Shown here: one piece after another, positions 15,170 through 22,695 of the stretch
Layout: each line of letters starts with the position of its first letter
Numbering within the stretch: the stretch's first letter is position 1
NCBI GenBank assembly: GCA_944387575.1
Contig: CALXFK010000069.1
Location: 1 to 51,967 of the forward strand
DNA length: 51,967 nt
Source of the DNA: an uncultured Clostridia bacterium
GTDB lineage: Bacteria > Bacillota > Clostridia > Oscillospirales > JAAYOS01
Direction of reading: 5' to 3'
The notes under the pieces: model-generated
Database searches by the model: none
Told to the model about the DNA's origin: nothing
What the model saw: the letters and a program-made list of their open reading frames with translations, nothing else
Made by a program: the position numbers and the translations under genes

Positions 15170-16670
15170 CGATAATCCTCTTCAGCGCATGCCTGTCTAT
15201 CTTTCCATTTGCATTGTGCGGGAAGCTGTCAAAGCAGCGTATCTCGTCAGGGAGCATGTATTTCGGAAGCTTCGCGGAGAGACTGCGCATCAGCGCGGCA
15301 TTGCCGTCCGGTTTACCCGCAAGCGCAAGTACCAGCCGGTCGCGCTCGCGGTTGTACAGGCAGAGTGCCTCGCTTATCCCATCAAGCGAACGTGCGGCAG
15401 CCTCGATGTCGCCGGGTTCTATCCTGTTCCCGTGGCGCTTTATCTGGTCGTCGGAGCGTGCAGCGAAGACCAGGTCACCCTCCTCGTTTTCGCGCGCGAG
15501 GTCGCCGGTGCGGTAGAGTATGTCCCGCCAGAATGGGTTCAGTGGGTTCTGTACAAATACCGCCGCACTGCGCTCACTGTCCCCATAATACCCAAGCGCG
15601 ACACCGCTTCCGCGGACGCATATCTCTCCGAGTTCGCCTCGCGGGACGGGTTTCCCGTCTTCGCCGAGCAGCAGCACCTCCATGTTGCGGCACGCGCGCC
15701 CAATTGGCACCTGCTCGTCGTCCGCAAATATGCGGGGGACAACGTAGTATGTGCAGTCGACCGTGATCTCGGTCGGTCCGTACAGGTTTACAAATGTGGC
15801 GCCGGGAAGCGCCTCCTGCCATATCCGAAGCGGCTTTCCGGTCATCGCTTCTCCGGCGAAAAACACCCGGTTAATGTGTAAAGGCTTTTTGCTTTCAAAA
15901 ATTCCGGAACCGGCTAATAGATTTACAGCGGAGGTCGCCCACAGGACAGAGGTGACTTCTTTCTCGTTGAGAGCGTCCACCAAGCGGGAGGGGAACATGA
16001 AGAGTTTTTTTGAAAGTATATGGGTTGTGGCGCAGCATTTGAAGGTAATGTAAATGTCCTTTACGGATGCGTCGAAGTAAAACGGCGTCTGATTTCCGAG
16101 CACATCGCGTTCGGAGAAGCCGAATGTGTCCACAAGCCACTCCGCTAGGTCGATAACTCCGCGATGGGTAACGACGATGCCTTTCGGTGTGCCGGTAGAA
16201 CCGGAGGTGAATATCATATACGCGGGGTCGGCGTCGATAATCGACGCGCGCACGCTGCCGAGCAGCCGGTCGTCGCAGAGGTCGGCTGCGCTCTCTTCGG
16301 TGAATAGCGGGGTATCCGGGAAGAGGTGGCGCATGCGTTCGAGCTCGGAGGGGCGGCAGACGAACGCCGCCGGGCTGACCGGAGAGAGCATAGCGGAAAG
16401 GCGCTCATCGGGCAGGGTCGGGTCGACCGGCACGTAGAATCCTCCGGCATGGAGCGCGGACATAAAGAAGAGCACTGTTTCCGGGTCTCTGCCGACTGTG
16501 ACCGCGACCGGGCGGCGAAGCACACCGGCGCGCGCGAGCGCCGTGCCGAGGGCACGGGAGCGGGAGTTCAACTCCGCAAATGTTAACGCCGACTTATCAC
16601 CGCAGAAAGCGGGCTTGTCCGGGTGCAGCGCGGCGGCGCGGTCGAGGTAGTCAAGTATATTTATCTGCAA
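15147..16670 (-). CDS. Amino acid adenylation enzyme, DltA-like (AMP-binding)
   Basis: 507-residue stand-alone adenylation domain. Core motifs are A3 MIFTSGSTGTPKGIV (about 152-166), A4 YFDASVKD (Asp200, the position that binds an alpha-amino group), A5 NLYGPTEITVDCTYY, A7 YRTGDLA (386-392), A8 RSDDQIKRHGNRIEPGDIE and A10 NANGKIDR (Lys490). It activates an amino acid with ATP and loads it on the carrier at 14147. Where I recall DltA having a Cys in FCGE, this protein has FAGE (Ala272), so D-alanine should not be assumed. The start is TTG 16670, with AAGG about 10 bases upstream. It is the first gene of the operon, and a good promoter lies 40 bases upstream. Confidence 0.9.
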   Translation of the reverse strand: MQINILDYLDRAAALHPDKPAFCGDKSALTFAELNSRSRALGTALARAGVLRRPVAVTVGRDPETVLFFMSALHAGGFYVPVDPTLPDERLSAMLSPVSPAAFVCRPSELERMRHLFPDTPLFTEESAADLCDDRLLGSVRASIIDADPAYMIFTSGSTGTPKGIVVTHRGVIDLAEWLVDTFGFSERDVLGNQTPFYFDASVKDIYITFKCCATTHILSKKLFMFPSRLVDALNEKEVTSVLWATSAVNLLAGSGIFESKKPLHINRVFFAGEAMTGKPLRIWQEALPGATFVNLYGPTEITVDCTYYVVPRIFADDEQVPIGRACRNMEVLLLGEDGKPVPRGELGEICVRGSGVALGYYGDSERSAAVFVQNPLNPFWRDILYRTGDLARENEEGDLVFAARSDDQIKRHGNRIEPGDIEAAARSLDGISEALCLYNRERDRLVLALAGKPDGNAALMRSLSAKLPKYMLPDEIRCFDSFPHNANGKIDRHALKRIIDEQADQV

Positions 16671-16710
16671 AATATCGCGACCTTTTCAATCTGAGATTCC
16701 ACATTTGCCT

Positions 16711-16739
16711 ATTATATATTAAACGGCGCCGTCTGTCCA
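16711..16739 (-). promoter_or_regulatory. Promoter of the dlt-like operon
   Basis: On the minus strand TGGACA (16739-16734) and TATAAT (16716-16711) are separated by exactly 17 bases. The leader to the TTG start is about 35 bases. It is divergent from the fumC promoter. Confidence 0.75.
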
Positions 16740-16789
16740 CTGAAAAAGGCGGGTAAGCGTGCAATTTACAAAAGCGACGGTACGGTCGG

Positions 16790-16818
16790 TTGACTGTCCG
16801 GCGCGGCGATGGTAAAAT
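16790..16818 (+). promoter_or_regulatory. Promoter of fumC
   Basis: TTGACT (16790-16795) and TAAAAT (16813-16818) are 17 bases apart, with a leader of about 28 bases to the TTG start. Confidence 0.7.
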
Positions 16819-16852
16819 GGTGCAAACGGCACATTCAAGGAGGAAGCGGACG

Positions 16853-18223
16853 TTGGACGGTTACAGGATAGAGCACGATTCGATGGGTGAGGTGCGCGTG
16901 CCCGAGAAAAACTGGTGGGGTGCGCAGACGCAGCGAAGCTTTGAGAACTTCAAGATAGGCACCGAGAAGATGCCGACCGAGCTGATAGACGCATTTGCGG
17001 TGCTAAAGCTCGGCGCGGCACGTACGAACGCGAAGCTCGGAAAATTGTCACAGGAGAAGCTTGACCTGATAGAGAAAGCTTGCAGCGAGATCCGAGAGGG
17101 AAAGCTTGCGGGCGAATTTCCGCTTGCGGTCTGGCAGACCGGAAGCGGAACGCAGACAAACATGAACCTCAACGAGGTCATCGCCAACCGCGCAAACGCC
17201 CTCGGCGGCGGTGCGGTGAAGCTCCACCCGAATGACGACGTAAATATGTCGCAGAGCTCGAACGATACCTTCCCGGCGGCGATGCACATTGCGGCGGTGC
17301 GCGAGACCGAGAATCGGCTGCTGCCCGAAGTGAGGGCGCTTGCTGAGGAGATACATAGGCTCGAGCGGGAAAACGAGGGGATAATAAAAACCGGGCGTAC
17401 ACATTTGCAGGACGCGACGCCTATAGCGCTGTCGCAGGAGATGAGCGGCTGGCGTGCAATGCTTGAAAAGAGCGCCGCAATGATAGCGAGCTCGCTTGAA
17501 GGTGTGCGTGAGCTCGCACTTGGAGGTACTGCGGTAGGGACCGGGCTGAACGCGCCAAAGGGTTTTGACTGGATGGTCGCGGAGGAGATAAGCGGGTTAT
17601 GCGGGACCCGCTTCGTCACCGCCGAAAACAAGTTCCACTCGCTCACCTCAAAGGACGAGCTCGTGTTCGCTCACGGCGCGCTGAAGGCGCTCGCGGCGGA
17701 CATGATGAAGATCGCAAACGATGTGCGCTGGCTTGCAAGCGGACCGCGCTGTGGGCTCGGCGAGTTGTTCATCCCGGAAAACGAGCCGGGAAGCTCGATA
17801 ATGCCGGGCAAGGTGAACCCAACGCAGTGCGAGGCGGTGACGATGGTCGCGGTGCAGGTCATGGCAAATGATACCGCCGTCGGGCTTGCGGCGTCGCAGG
17901 GCAATTTCGAGCTCAACGTGTATATGCCGGTGTGCATATACAACTACTTACAGTCGATACGACTGCTAGCGGATGCGTGCCGTTCGTTCCGTGTAAACTG
18001 TGTCGCGGGTATACGTCCGAACCGCGAGCGGATAGCGCAGAACCTCTCTGCGTCGCTCATGCTCGTCACCGCACTCAACCCGGTCATTGGGTACGACAAC
18101 GCCGCGAAGGTCGCAAAGAAGGCATATGCCGAAAACATCACGCTGCGTGAGGCAGCGGTGGCGCTTGGGTTGCTCACCGAGGAGGAGTTTGACCGCCATG
18201 TCCAGCCAGAAAAAATGGTGTGA
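16853..18223 (+). CDS. fumC: Class II fumarate hydratase
   Basis: 456 residues, the normal length for class II fumarase, which reversibly hydrates fumarate to malate in the TCA cycle. The family signature [16 protein letters not shown] is intact (near 17790-17840), as are the substrate-site blocks [24 protein letters not shown] and [10 protein letters not shown]. The start is set at TTG 16853 because AAGGAGG lies 9 bases upstream and the protein then begins at [17 protein letters not shown], the usual N-terminus; the longer open frame from 16790 starts inside the promoter. Aspartase and argininosuccinate lyase share the fold, but the sequence fits fumarase best. The gene is transcribed alone and ends at a strong bidirectional hairpin. 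Confidence 0.93.
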   Translation: MDGYRIEHDSMGEVRVPEKNWWGAQTQRSFENFKIGTEKMPTELIDAFAVLKLGAARTNAKLGKLSQEKLDLIEKACSEIREGKLAGEFPLAVWQTGSGTQTNMNLNEVIANRANALGGGAVKLHPNDDVNMSQSSNDTFPAAMHIAAVRETENRLLPEVRALAEEIHRLERENEGIIKTGRTHLQDATPIALSQEMSGWRAMLEKSAAMIASSLEGVRELALGGTAVGTGLNAPKGFDWMVAEEISGLCGTRFVTAENKFHSLTSKDELVFAHGALKALAADMMKIANDVRWLASGPRCGLGELFIPENEPGSSIMPGKVNPTQCEAVTMVAVQVMANDTAVGLAASQGNFELNVYMPVCIYNYLQSIRLLADACRSFRVNCVAGIRPNRERIAQNLSASLMLVTALNPVIGYDNAAKVAKKAYAENITLREAAVALGLLTEEEFDRHVQPEKMV

Positions 18224-18241
18224 CCGATATAGCCAATATGG

Positions 18242-18273
18242 AAAAGGATGCCCGGCAGTGTGGGCATCCTTTT
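18242..18273. terminator. Bidirectional terminator
   Basis: AAAAGGATGCCC (18242-18253) pairs with GGGCATCCTTTT (18262-18273) around an 8-base loop, with A4/T4 ends. It lies between the converging fumC and SDR genes. Confidence 0.9.
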
Positions 18274-18287
18274 AGTCTGTATGAGAT

Positions 18288-19034
18288 TCAGATGACCGCG
18301 CCGCCGTCCACACCGAGCACCTGCCCGGTTATGAATGATGCGGCGGGGGAGGCGAGAAAGCGTATCGCCTGCGCGACCTCCTCTGGCTTGCCTATCCGAC
18401 CGAGTGGGCAGTCTGCGGCAAAGCTGTCCCGCGCGTCCTGCGGTATCGACGCGGTCATGGGAGTGTCGATAAAGCCGGGCGCGACACAGTTTACACGTAT
18501 CCCGGATGGTCCGAGCTCCTTTGCGAGCGCCTTTGTAAGTCCGATGACTCCCGCTTTTGCGGCGGAGTAGTGTGCCTCACAGCTCGCGCCCGCGCGCCCC
18601 CATATCGAGGATACGGTAACTATATTCAGGTTTTCCCGTCCGAGCGAGGACTGGCGGAGAAACTCAGGGAGCGCCGCACGAATAATGTTTGCCGTGGCTG
18701 AGAGATTCGCGCCGAGCATTTCGCTCCAGTCGTGGTCGTCGACGCTGTCAAACGGTTTCTGCTGGGCTGTACCCGCGCAGGCGACAAGGCAATCGAGACG
18801 ACCGGTCTCGCTGACAACGTGCCGTACCATCTCGCGCGCCTGTTCTGGGTCGGAGAGGTCGGCTTGAACCGCAAACGCGAGTCCGCCGGCTTCAACGATG
18901 CGGTCGCGCAGACTTTCTGTGGACCGAGCTGAGCGGGAGTACCCAAGCGCGGTGACATATCCGTCAAGCGCGAGCATGAGCGCGGTCTGCGAGCCTATGC
19001 CGCCGGACGCTCCGGTAACTATTGCGGTTTTCAT
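18288..19034 (-). CDS. SDR family oxidoreductase (FabG-like)
   Basis: 248-residue short-chain dehydrogenase/reductase. The cofactor motif TGASGGIG (about 7-14), the ACAGTAQ block in place of NNAG, the catalytic Ser in VTVSSIWG, YSAAK (Tyr/Lys), and PGFIDTPM followed by a C-terminal ITGQVLGVDGG are all present. These make it a classical NADP(H)-type SDR close to 3-oxoacyl-ACP reductase. There is no fatty-acid gene next to it, so the substrate is open. ATG 19034 lies 10 bases after the nitroreductase stop and has no good SD, which suggests translational coupling; a longer in-frame start (19088) would overlap the nitroreductase gene. Confidence 0.88.
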   Translation of the reverse strand: MKTAIVTGASGGIGSQTALMLALDGYVTALGYSRSARSTESLRDRIVEAGGLAFAVQADLSDPEQAREMVRHVVSETGRLDCLVACAGTAQQKPFDSVDDHDWSEMLGANLSATANIIRAALPEFLRQSSLGRENLNIVTVSSIWGRAGASCEAHYSAAKAGVIGLTKALAKELGPSGIRVNCVAPGFIDTPMTASIPQDARDSFAADCPLGRIGKPEEVAQAIRFLASPAASFITGQVLGVDGGAVI

Positions 19035-19044
19035 AGCGGCGCGT

Positions 19045-19557
19045 TTACAGAAACTCGACCGTTTCGCTGAGCGGTTTGCGGTCGGCATGCCTTTCAGAGG
19101 GGACGCTGTCCTCCGCTGGGTAACCGAGAGGGAGGAGACAGAGCGGTTCCACGTCGTCGGGTAGAGCGAAAGCGCGGCTTGCGGCGTCCGGGTCGAAATA
19201 TCCTACCCAGCAGCTACCAAGCCCGAGCTCTGCGGCGCGGAGCATCATATGAGTTGTGACGATGCCTATGTCCATTGGCATCATGTTCTTGCCGCTGAAC
19301 TGGTTTTTCCATGCGAGTTCACTCTTTCCGCATACCATCAGGACAACCGGCGCGTTGAATGCGCAGGGGGTTATATCGCGTATTTTGCGCAGTGCGTCCT
19401 CGCTTTCAAGGACGTATATTTTCTGGGGTTGGTTATTGCGGGCAGTGGGTGCAAGGCGACCGGTCTCGAGAATATCGTTTATCAGTTCACGCTCCGGCTT
19501 TACCGAAGAATAGCTCCGAACCGAGTACCGACTCTCCGCGAGCTGTCTGAATGTCAT
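19045..19557 (-). CDS. Nitroreductase family protein
   Basis: 170-residue FMN-dependent oxidoreductase of the nitroreductase superfamily, a small dimeric type common in anaerobes. The N-terminus (MTFRQLAESRYSVRSYS) carries the FMN-phosphate Arg pair; RLAPTARNNQPQKIYV, the central GIVTTHMMLRAAELGLGSCWVGYF and the C-terminal LPLGYP are characteristic. ATG 19557 has a perfect AAGGAGG at 7-bp spacing; the longer open frame (to 19743) runs through the promoter and is not used. It is first in a two-gene unit with the SDR gene, which could mean a joint reductive step on a shared substrate, but that is a guess. Confidence 0.9.
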   Translation of the reverse strand: MTFRQLAESRYSVRSYSSVKPERELINDILETGRLAPTARNNQPQKIYVLESEDALRKIRDITPCAFNAPVVLMVCGKSELAWKNQFSGKNMMPMDIGIVTTHMMLRAAELGLGSCWVGYFDPDAASRAFALPDDVEPLCLLPLGYPAEDSVPSERHADRKPLSETVEFL

Positions 19558-19613
19558 GGGTATACCTCCTTCGGTGCAGATATGAATAATGAGTTTAAAT
19601 ATTTGACGGAAAT

Positions 19614-19642
19614 ATTTTATCACGGATTGCGGGTGGTGTAAA
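19614..19642 (-). promoter_or_regulatory. Promoter of the nitroreductase-SDR unit
   Basis: On the minus strand TTTACA (19642-19637) and TAAAAT (19619-19614) are 17 bases apart, followed by a leader of about 50 bases. Confidence 0.7.
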
Positions 19643-19680
19643 CAGAAATAAAACGACCCAGCAGGCGGTCGCTCAAATTG

Positions 19681-19731
19681 TGACATTGTGTGACATTGTA
19701 TATTGAATAAGTTTCCCCAAAATGCTAATAT
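19681..19731 (+). promoter_or_regulatory. Promoter of the ThyA-like gene with tandem 10-bp repeats
   Basis: TTGAAT (19703-19708) and TAATAT (19726-19731) are 17 bases apart. Directly upstream, TGACATTGTG (19681-19690) and TGACATTGTA (19691-19700) are head-to-tail repeats one helical turn apart, ending two bases before the -35 box. This is a plausible activator site. Confidence 0.65.
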
Positions 19732-19768
19732 AGCAGTGCGCATTTATTCGAGGGGAGGATGTGTTGGA

Positions 19769-20512
19769 TTGAAGGAAATAGCAGTGTACGGAGAAACTCT
19801 GCCCGAGGCGTATCATATGGCGCTTATTGCGCTATACGAGCAGGGGGAGGAGAGCCCCTGTCCGGACTACGGAACAACACAGCGCGAGGTATCAATGACA
19901 ATGGTAGTCCAGCAGCCGCTTGCCGAGCCGATGATAAGCAGGTTGTTTATCGGAGGTCCACGCGAGCTTGAGCAGTACCGTCAGGAGATGCTCGACGGTA
20001 TACTCGATTTTGAGGTTGAGCGCGGGAACTGGGAATACACCTACCACAGCAGGATGGCGGAGCAGTTTGATTTTATATTGAATGAGCTGCGCCGCAACCC
20101 GTCCAGCCGTCGCGCGGTCATCGATGTGCGCGACTGGCGGAAGGACACCGAGAAGGAATCGCCCGCATGCCTTCAGCACATACAGTATTTTATTCGCGAT
20201 GGGGCGCTTCACTGCAAGGTGTTGTTCCGTTCAAATGATGCGCCAGAGGCGGCGTATATGAACGCTTTTGCGCTGATAATGCTGCAAAAGCGGTTCGCGG
20301 ACGATCTCGGTGTGAAAATGGGCAGCTATACCCACCGCGCAAACAGCTTTCATGTCTATGCCAAGAATTATGAGATGCTTGCAGGTTATGCCGCGCGTAT
20401 CCGCTCGGGCGAGGACGTGACCTTCGATTACGAGGAGGATTGGAGCGAACTAATGGAGGAAGCCCGCGACGAGATAGCACGGTCGGTCGCAGAGCTGAAG
20501 GAGGAGAGATAG
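19769..20512 (+). CDS. Thymidylate synthase-family protein (small, methanogen-type-like)
   Basis: 247 residues. The C-terminal half carries ThyA-like blocks: the nucleophile Cys134 in SPACLQHIQYFI, VLFRSNDAPEAAYMNAFAL (Arg/Ser/Asp and Asn165) and SFHVY. The His that usually follows the catalytic Cys (PCH) is Leu here. The N-terminal half has EYTYHSRM, as in the short methanogen-type branch. Members methylate or hydroxymethylate a deoxypyrimidine monophosphate; whether this one makes dTMP or modifies another nucleotide is open. The start is TTG 19769, with GGGGAGG about 10 bases upstream. It ends in TAG, two bases before the GTG of the FNT gene. Confidence 0.75.
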   Translation: MKEIAVYGETLPEAYHMALIALYEQGEESPCPDYGTTQREVSMTMVVQQPLAEPMISRLFIGGPRELEQYRQEMLDGILDFEVERGNWEYTYHSRMAEQFDFILNELRRNPSSRRAVIDVRDWRKDTEKESPACLQHIQYFIRDGALHCKVLFRSNDAPEAAYMNAFALIMLQKRFADDLGVKMGSYTHRANSFHVYAKNYEMLAGYAARIRSGEDVTFDYEEDWSELMEEARDEIARSVAELKEER

Positions 20513-20514
20513 CG

Positions 20515-21156
20515 GTGTACAGAGCACGGCTTGTGGCAAGGGCGTTCCTTGCCGGTATCATGATTTCGATAGGTGGCACGGTTTACGTAAATCTTGTAGA
20601 GACGAGTAAAATCGTGGGAGCAATGCTGTTCGCGGTGGGACTTGTGACGATATGCGCATTCGGGCTCGCGCTGTTCACTGGAATGGCGGGGTATCTGTTC
20701 GACGGGGATGCAAAGAAAAATGTGCTCGACCTGCTCACGGTTTGGGCGGGCAACTTCGTGGGGTGCGTCACGACTGGATTTATGCTGCGCGCGGTGCTTG
20801 GCGGGAGCGATTTTATCGAACTTGCGGAGACGGTAGCTGCGGGCAAGCTGCTCGTGGGTCCCGGTCGGGCGTTTGTAACCGGAATGCTCTGCGGGGTGCT
20901 TATGTATGTTGCGGTGGACAATTTCCGTAACAGCCAACACGAGATAGGCAAGTACCTCGGCATACTGCTCTGTGTACCTGCGTTTATTCTCGCGGGGTTT
21001 GAACACAGTATTGCGGACATGTATTTCCTCGCAGCCGGGCTCGGTACCGACCTGTTTGCGCTTGACCCGATATTTTTAATAGTGTGTGTCACTGCGGGAA
21101 ACCTGATAGGCTCGGTAGTATTTGCCGAGATACGGAAGTTTGGAACGAGGAAATAG
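20515..21156 (+). CDS. Formate/nitrite transporter (FNT) family channel
   Basis: 213 residues with six hydrophobic segments, as in the pentameric FNT channels for formate, nitrite or hydrosulfide. The second FNT signature appears as AGFEHSIADMYFLAAG. The protein is shorter than FocA (about 280) because it lacks long N- and C-terminal extensions. The start is set at GTG 20515, with AAGGAGGAG upstream inside the end of the ThyA-like gene; the gene starts two bases after that stop, so the two are surely co-translated. The stop TAG is followed by a terminator. Formate is the likeliest substrate in a fermenter, but the sequence does not settle it. Confidence 0.88.
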   Translation: MYRARLVARAFLAGIMISIGGTVYVNLVETSKIVGAMLFAVGLVTICAFGLALFTGMAGYLFDGDAKKNVLDLLTVWAGNFVGCVTTGFMLRAVLGGSDFIELAETVAAGKLLVGPGRAFVTGMLCGVLMYVAVDNFRNSQHEIGKYLGILLCVPAFILAGFEHSIADMYFLAAGLGTDLFALDPIFLIVCVTAGNLIGSVVFAEIRKFGTRK

Positions 21157-21180
21157 AGGCAATACTTGATACATAGAGTA

Positions 21181-21213
21181 AAGGGGTGGAGACTGTGGCG
21201 TCTCCATCCCTTT
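21181..21213. terminator. Bidirectional terminator
   Basis: AAGGGGTGGAGAC (21181-21193) pairs with GTCTCCATCCCTT (21200-21212), with one mismatch, and is followed by T on the plus strand. It separates the converging FNT and GNAT genes. Confidence 0.85.
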
Positions 21214-21220
21214 TGAAATT

Positions 21221-21655
21221 TCAAAGCAATTTTTTGAAATTGAGCTGAAGTTTGTCTTGGTGATAGCCGCACCGGCGGTAAAACTCGTGAGCGCCGATTC
21301 TTGTCGAGCCGGAGACGAGCCGGACACAGCTCGCACCGGTTTCGCGCGCCCAGTTCTCTACCTCGTCAAGTAGTGCCCTTCCGATGCCTTTTTTCCTGAA
21401 TCTGCCTGAAACAGCTATGCCCATTATATTTTTCATATGTGGAGCGTAGAGCACGTCGTAGTCGTTTGCATGAACGTATCCGGCGACCTCGCCGTCTACG
21501 AGTGCTACAAAGATTGCGTCGCTACGGCTTGCCAGAAGTTTTTGGAGTTTTTCCGCTGTGTTTTCCTCTGGGTAGTCATATCCCATTTCAAATTTGTTTA
21601 GTTTGCAGATAGCCTTCAGGTCGACGATCTCGCACCGGCGTATCAATATGTCCAT
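21221..21655 (-). CDS. GNAT family N-acetyltransferase
   Basis: 144 residues, a single GNAT domain: IRRCEIVDLKAICKLN at the N-terminus, VALVDGEVAGYV for strands 2-3, MGIAVSGRFRKKGIGRALL for strand 4 and the acetyl-CoA loop (RKKGIG), and HEFYRRCGYHQDK near the end. Acceptor unknown; the closest look is the YhbS/PhnO-like or generic 'ribosomal-protein-alanine'-like group. ATG 21655 has GGGGGTGA upstream. It is transcribed alone, divergent from rpsB, and shares a terminator with the FNT gene. Confidence 0.88.
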   Translation of the reverse strand: MDILIRRCEIVDLKAICKLNKFEMGYDYPEENTAEKLQKLLASRSDAIFVALVDGEVAGYVHANDYDVLYAPHMKNIMGIAVSGRFRKKGIGRALLDEVENWARETGASCVRLVSGSTRIGAHEFYRRCGYHQDKLQLNFKKLL

Positions 21656-21742
21656 TTCAGTTTCACCCCCGTTCTAGCTACTATACTATGATAATATTAT
21701 AAAAAATTTTTGCCTTGATTTCAATCGGGGAACAAAAAAGTC

Positions 21743-21771
21743 TTGCATTGTGCGCGTGTATGTGGTAATAT
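21743..21771 (+). promoter_or_regulatory. Promoter of rpsB-tsf
   Basis: TTGCAT (21743-21748) and TAATAT (21766-21771) are 17 bases apart. It would start a leader of about 100 bases before rpsB. Confidence 0.75.
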
Positions 21772-21777
21772 ATTCGC

Positions 21778-21879
21778 GCCATTACGCACACTCGCGTTCG
21801 CGCCCCGGTGCGGCAGGGATGCCGTTGGACGTGAAAAAAAGCGCGATGTGGAGGACAAACCGAAGGAGGTAGTTATTGT
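21778..21879 (+). promoter_or_regulatory. Probable S2 autoregulatory leader
   Basis: The roughly 100-base untranslated leader of rpsB is GC-rich and structured: CGCG-tt-CGCG near 21793-21802 and CGGCAgggaTGCCG at 21811-21824, followed by an AAGGAGG SD. Ribosomal protein S2 genes of many bacteria carry a leader that S2 itself binds. The position and fold fit this, but I cannot confirm the Rfam family by eye. Confidence 0.5.
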
Positions 21880-22605
21880 ATGGCAATCGTATCGATGAAG
21901 CAGCTTCTCGAAGCAGGTGTCCACTTTGGGCATCAGACCCGCCGCTGGAACCCGAAAATGGCTCCGTACATTTTCACCGAGCGCAACGGGATCTATATAA
22001 TCGACCTGCAGAAGACCGTCAAGAAGCTCGAAGAGGCGTATTACTTTGTTCGTGACCTCGCTGCTGAGGGCGAGACCGTCCTGTTCGTCGGCACCAAGAA
22101 GCAGGCGCAGGATGCTATCCGCGAAGAGGCTTCCCGCGTTGGAATGTACTTTGTCAACGCGCGCTGGCTGGGCGGAATGCTCACCAACTTCAAGACCATG
22201 CGCCGCCGTGTCGATCGTCTCAACCAGCTCCGCAAGATGTCGGAGGATGGAACGTTCGACCTGCTGCCCAAAAAAGAGGTCATCAAGCTCCAGCTCGAGA
22301 TAGAGAAGCTCGAGAAGTACCTTGGCGGCGTCAAGGATATGGCGAAGCTCCCCGGAGCTCTGTTCATAGTCGACCCGCGCAAGGAGCGCAACGCCATCGC
22401 GGAGGCGAAGAAGCTCGGTATTCCGATAGTCGCTATTGTTGATACTAACTGCGACCCGGACGAGATAGACTATGTTATCCCGGGCAACGACGACGCTATC
22501 CGCGCCATCAAGCTTATAAGCCAGACTATGGCGAACGCAGTTCAGGAAGGGCGTCAGGGCGAGGATATAGTTCTTGACGAGTCTGAGGAAGCGGTCGCCG
22601 CATAG
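21880..22605 (+). CDS. rpsB: 30S ribosomal protein S2
   Basis: 241 residues up to TAG. Family blocks are clear: [93 protein letters not shown] and [15 protein letters not shown]. It builds the small-subunit head/body junction and is needed to bind S1 or its equivalent. ATG 21880 has AAGGAGG about 10 bases upstream. The TAG at 22603-22605 follows EEAVAA, and the same frame continues with ENTAETEAAAE to TAA 22639-22641, an acidic tail of the usual clostridial S2 type. The S2 core is complete without it. The gene is followed by tsf, the normal neighbour. Confidence 0.97.
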   Translation: MAIVSMKQLLEAGVHFGHQTRRWNPKMAPYIFTERNGIYIIDLQKTVKKLEEAYYFVRDLAAEGETVLFVGTKKQAQDAIREEASRVGMYFVNARWLGGMLTNFKTMRRRVDRLNQLRKMSEDGTFDLLPKKEVIKLQLEIEKLEKYLGGVKDMAKLPGALFIVDPRKERNAIAEAKKLGIPIVAIVDTNCDPDEIDYVIPGNDDAIRAIKLISQTMANAVQEGRQGEDIVLDESEEAVAA

Positions 22606-22641
22606 GAGAACACCGCCGAGACCGAAGCAGCTGCCGAGTAA
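22603..22641 (+). other. In-frame acidic tail beyond the rpsB TAG
   Basis: After the TAG, eleven further codons (ENTAETEAAAE) lead to TAA. Composition and codon use match the low-complexity C-terminal tail that S2 of related bacteria often has. It may be a truncated tail or one reached by read-through. Confidence 0.6.
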
Positions 22642-22695
22642 GCTGCACCGTTAAAATAAATGTTGCAGCTCAACGCTGCGGGAGGATAGATTATA

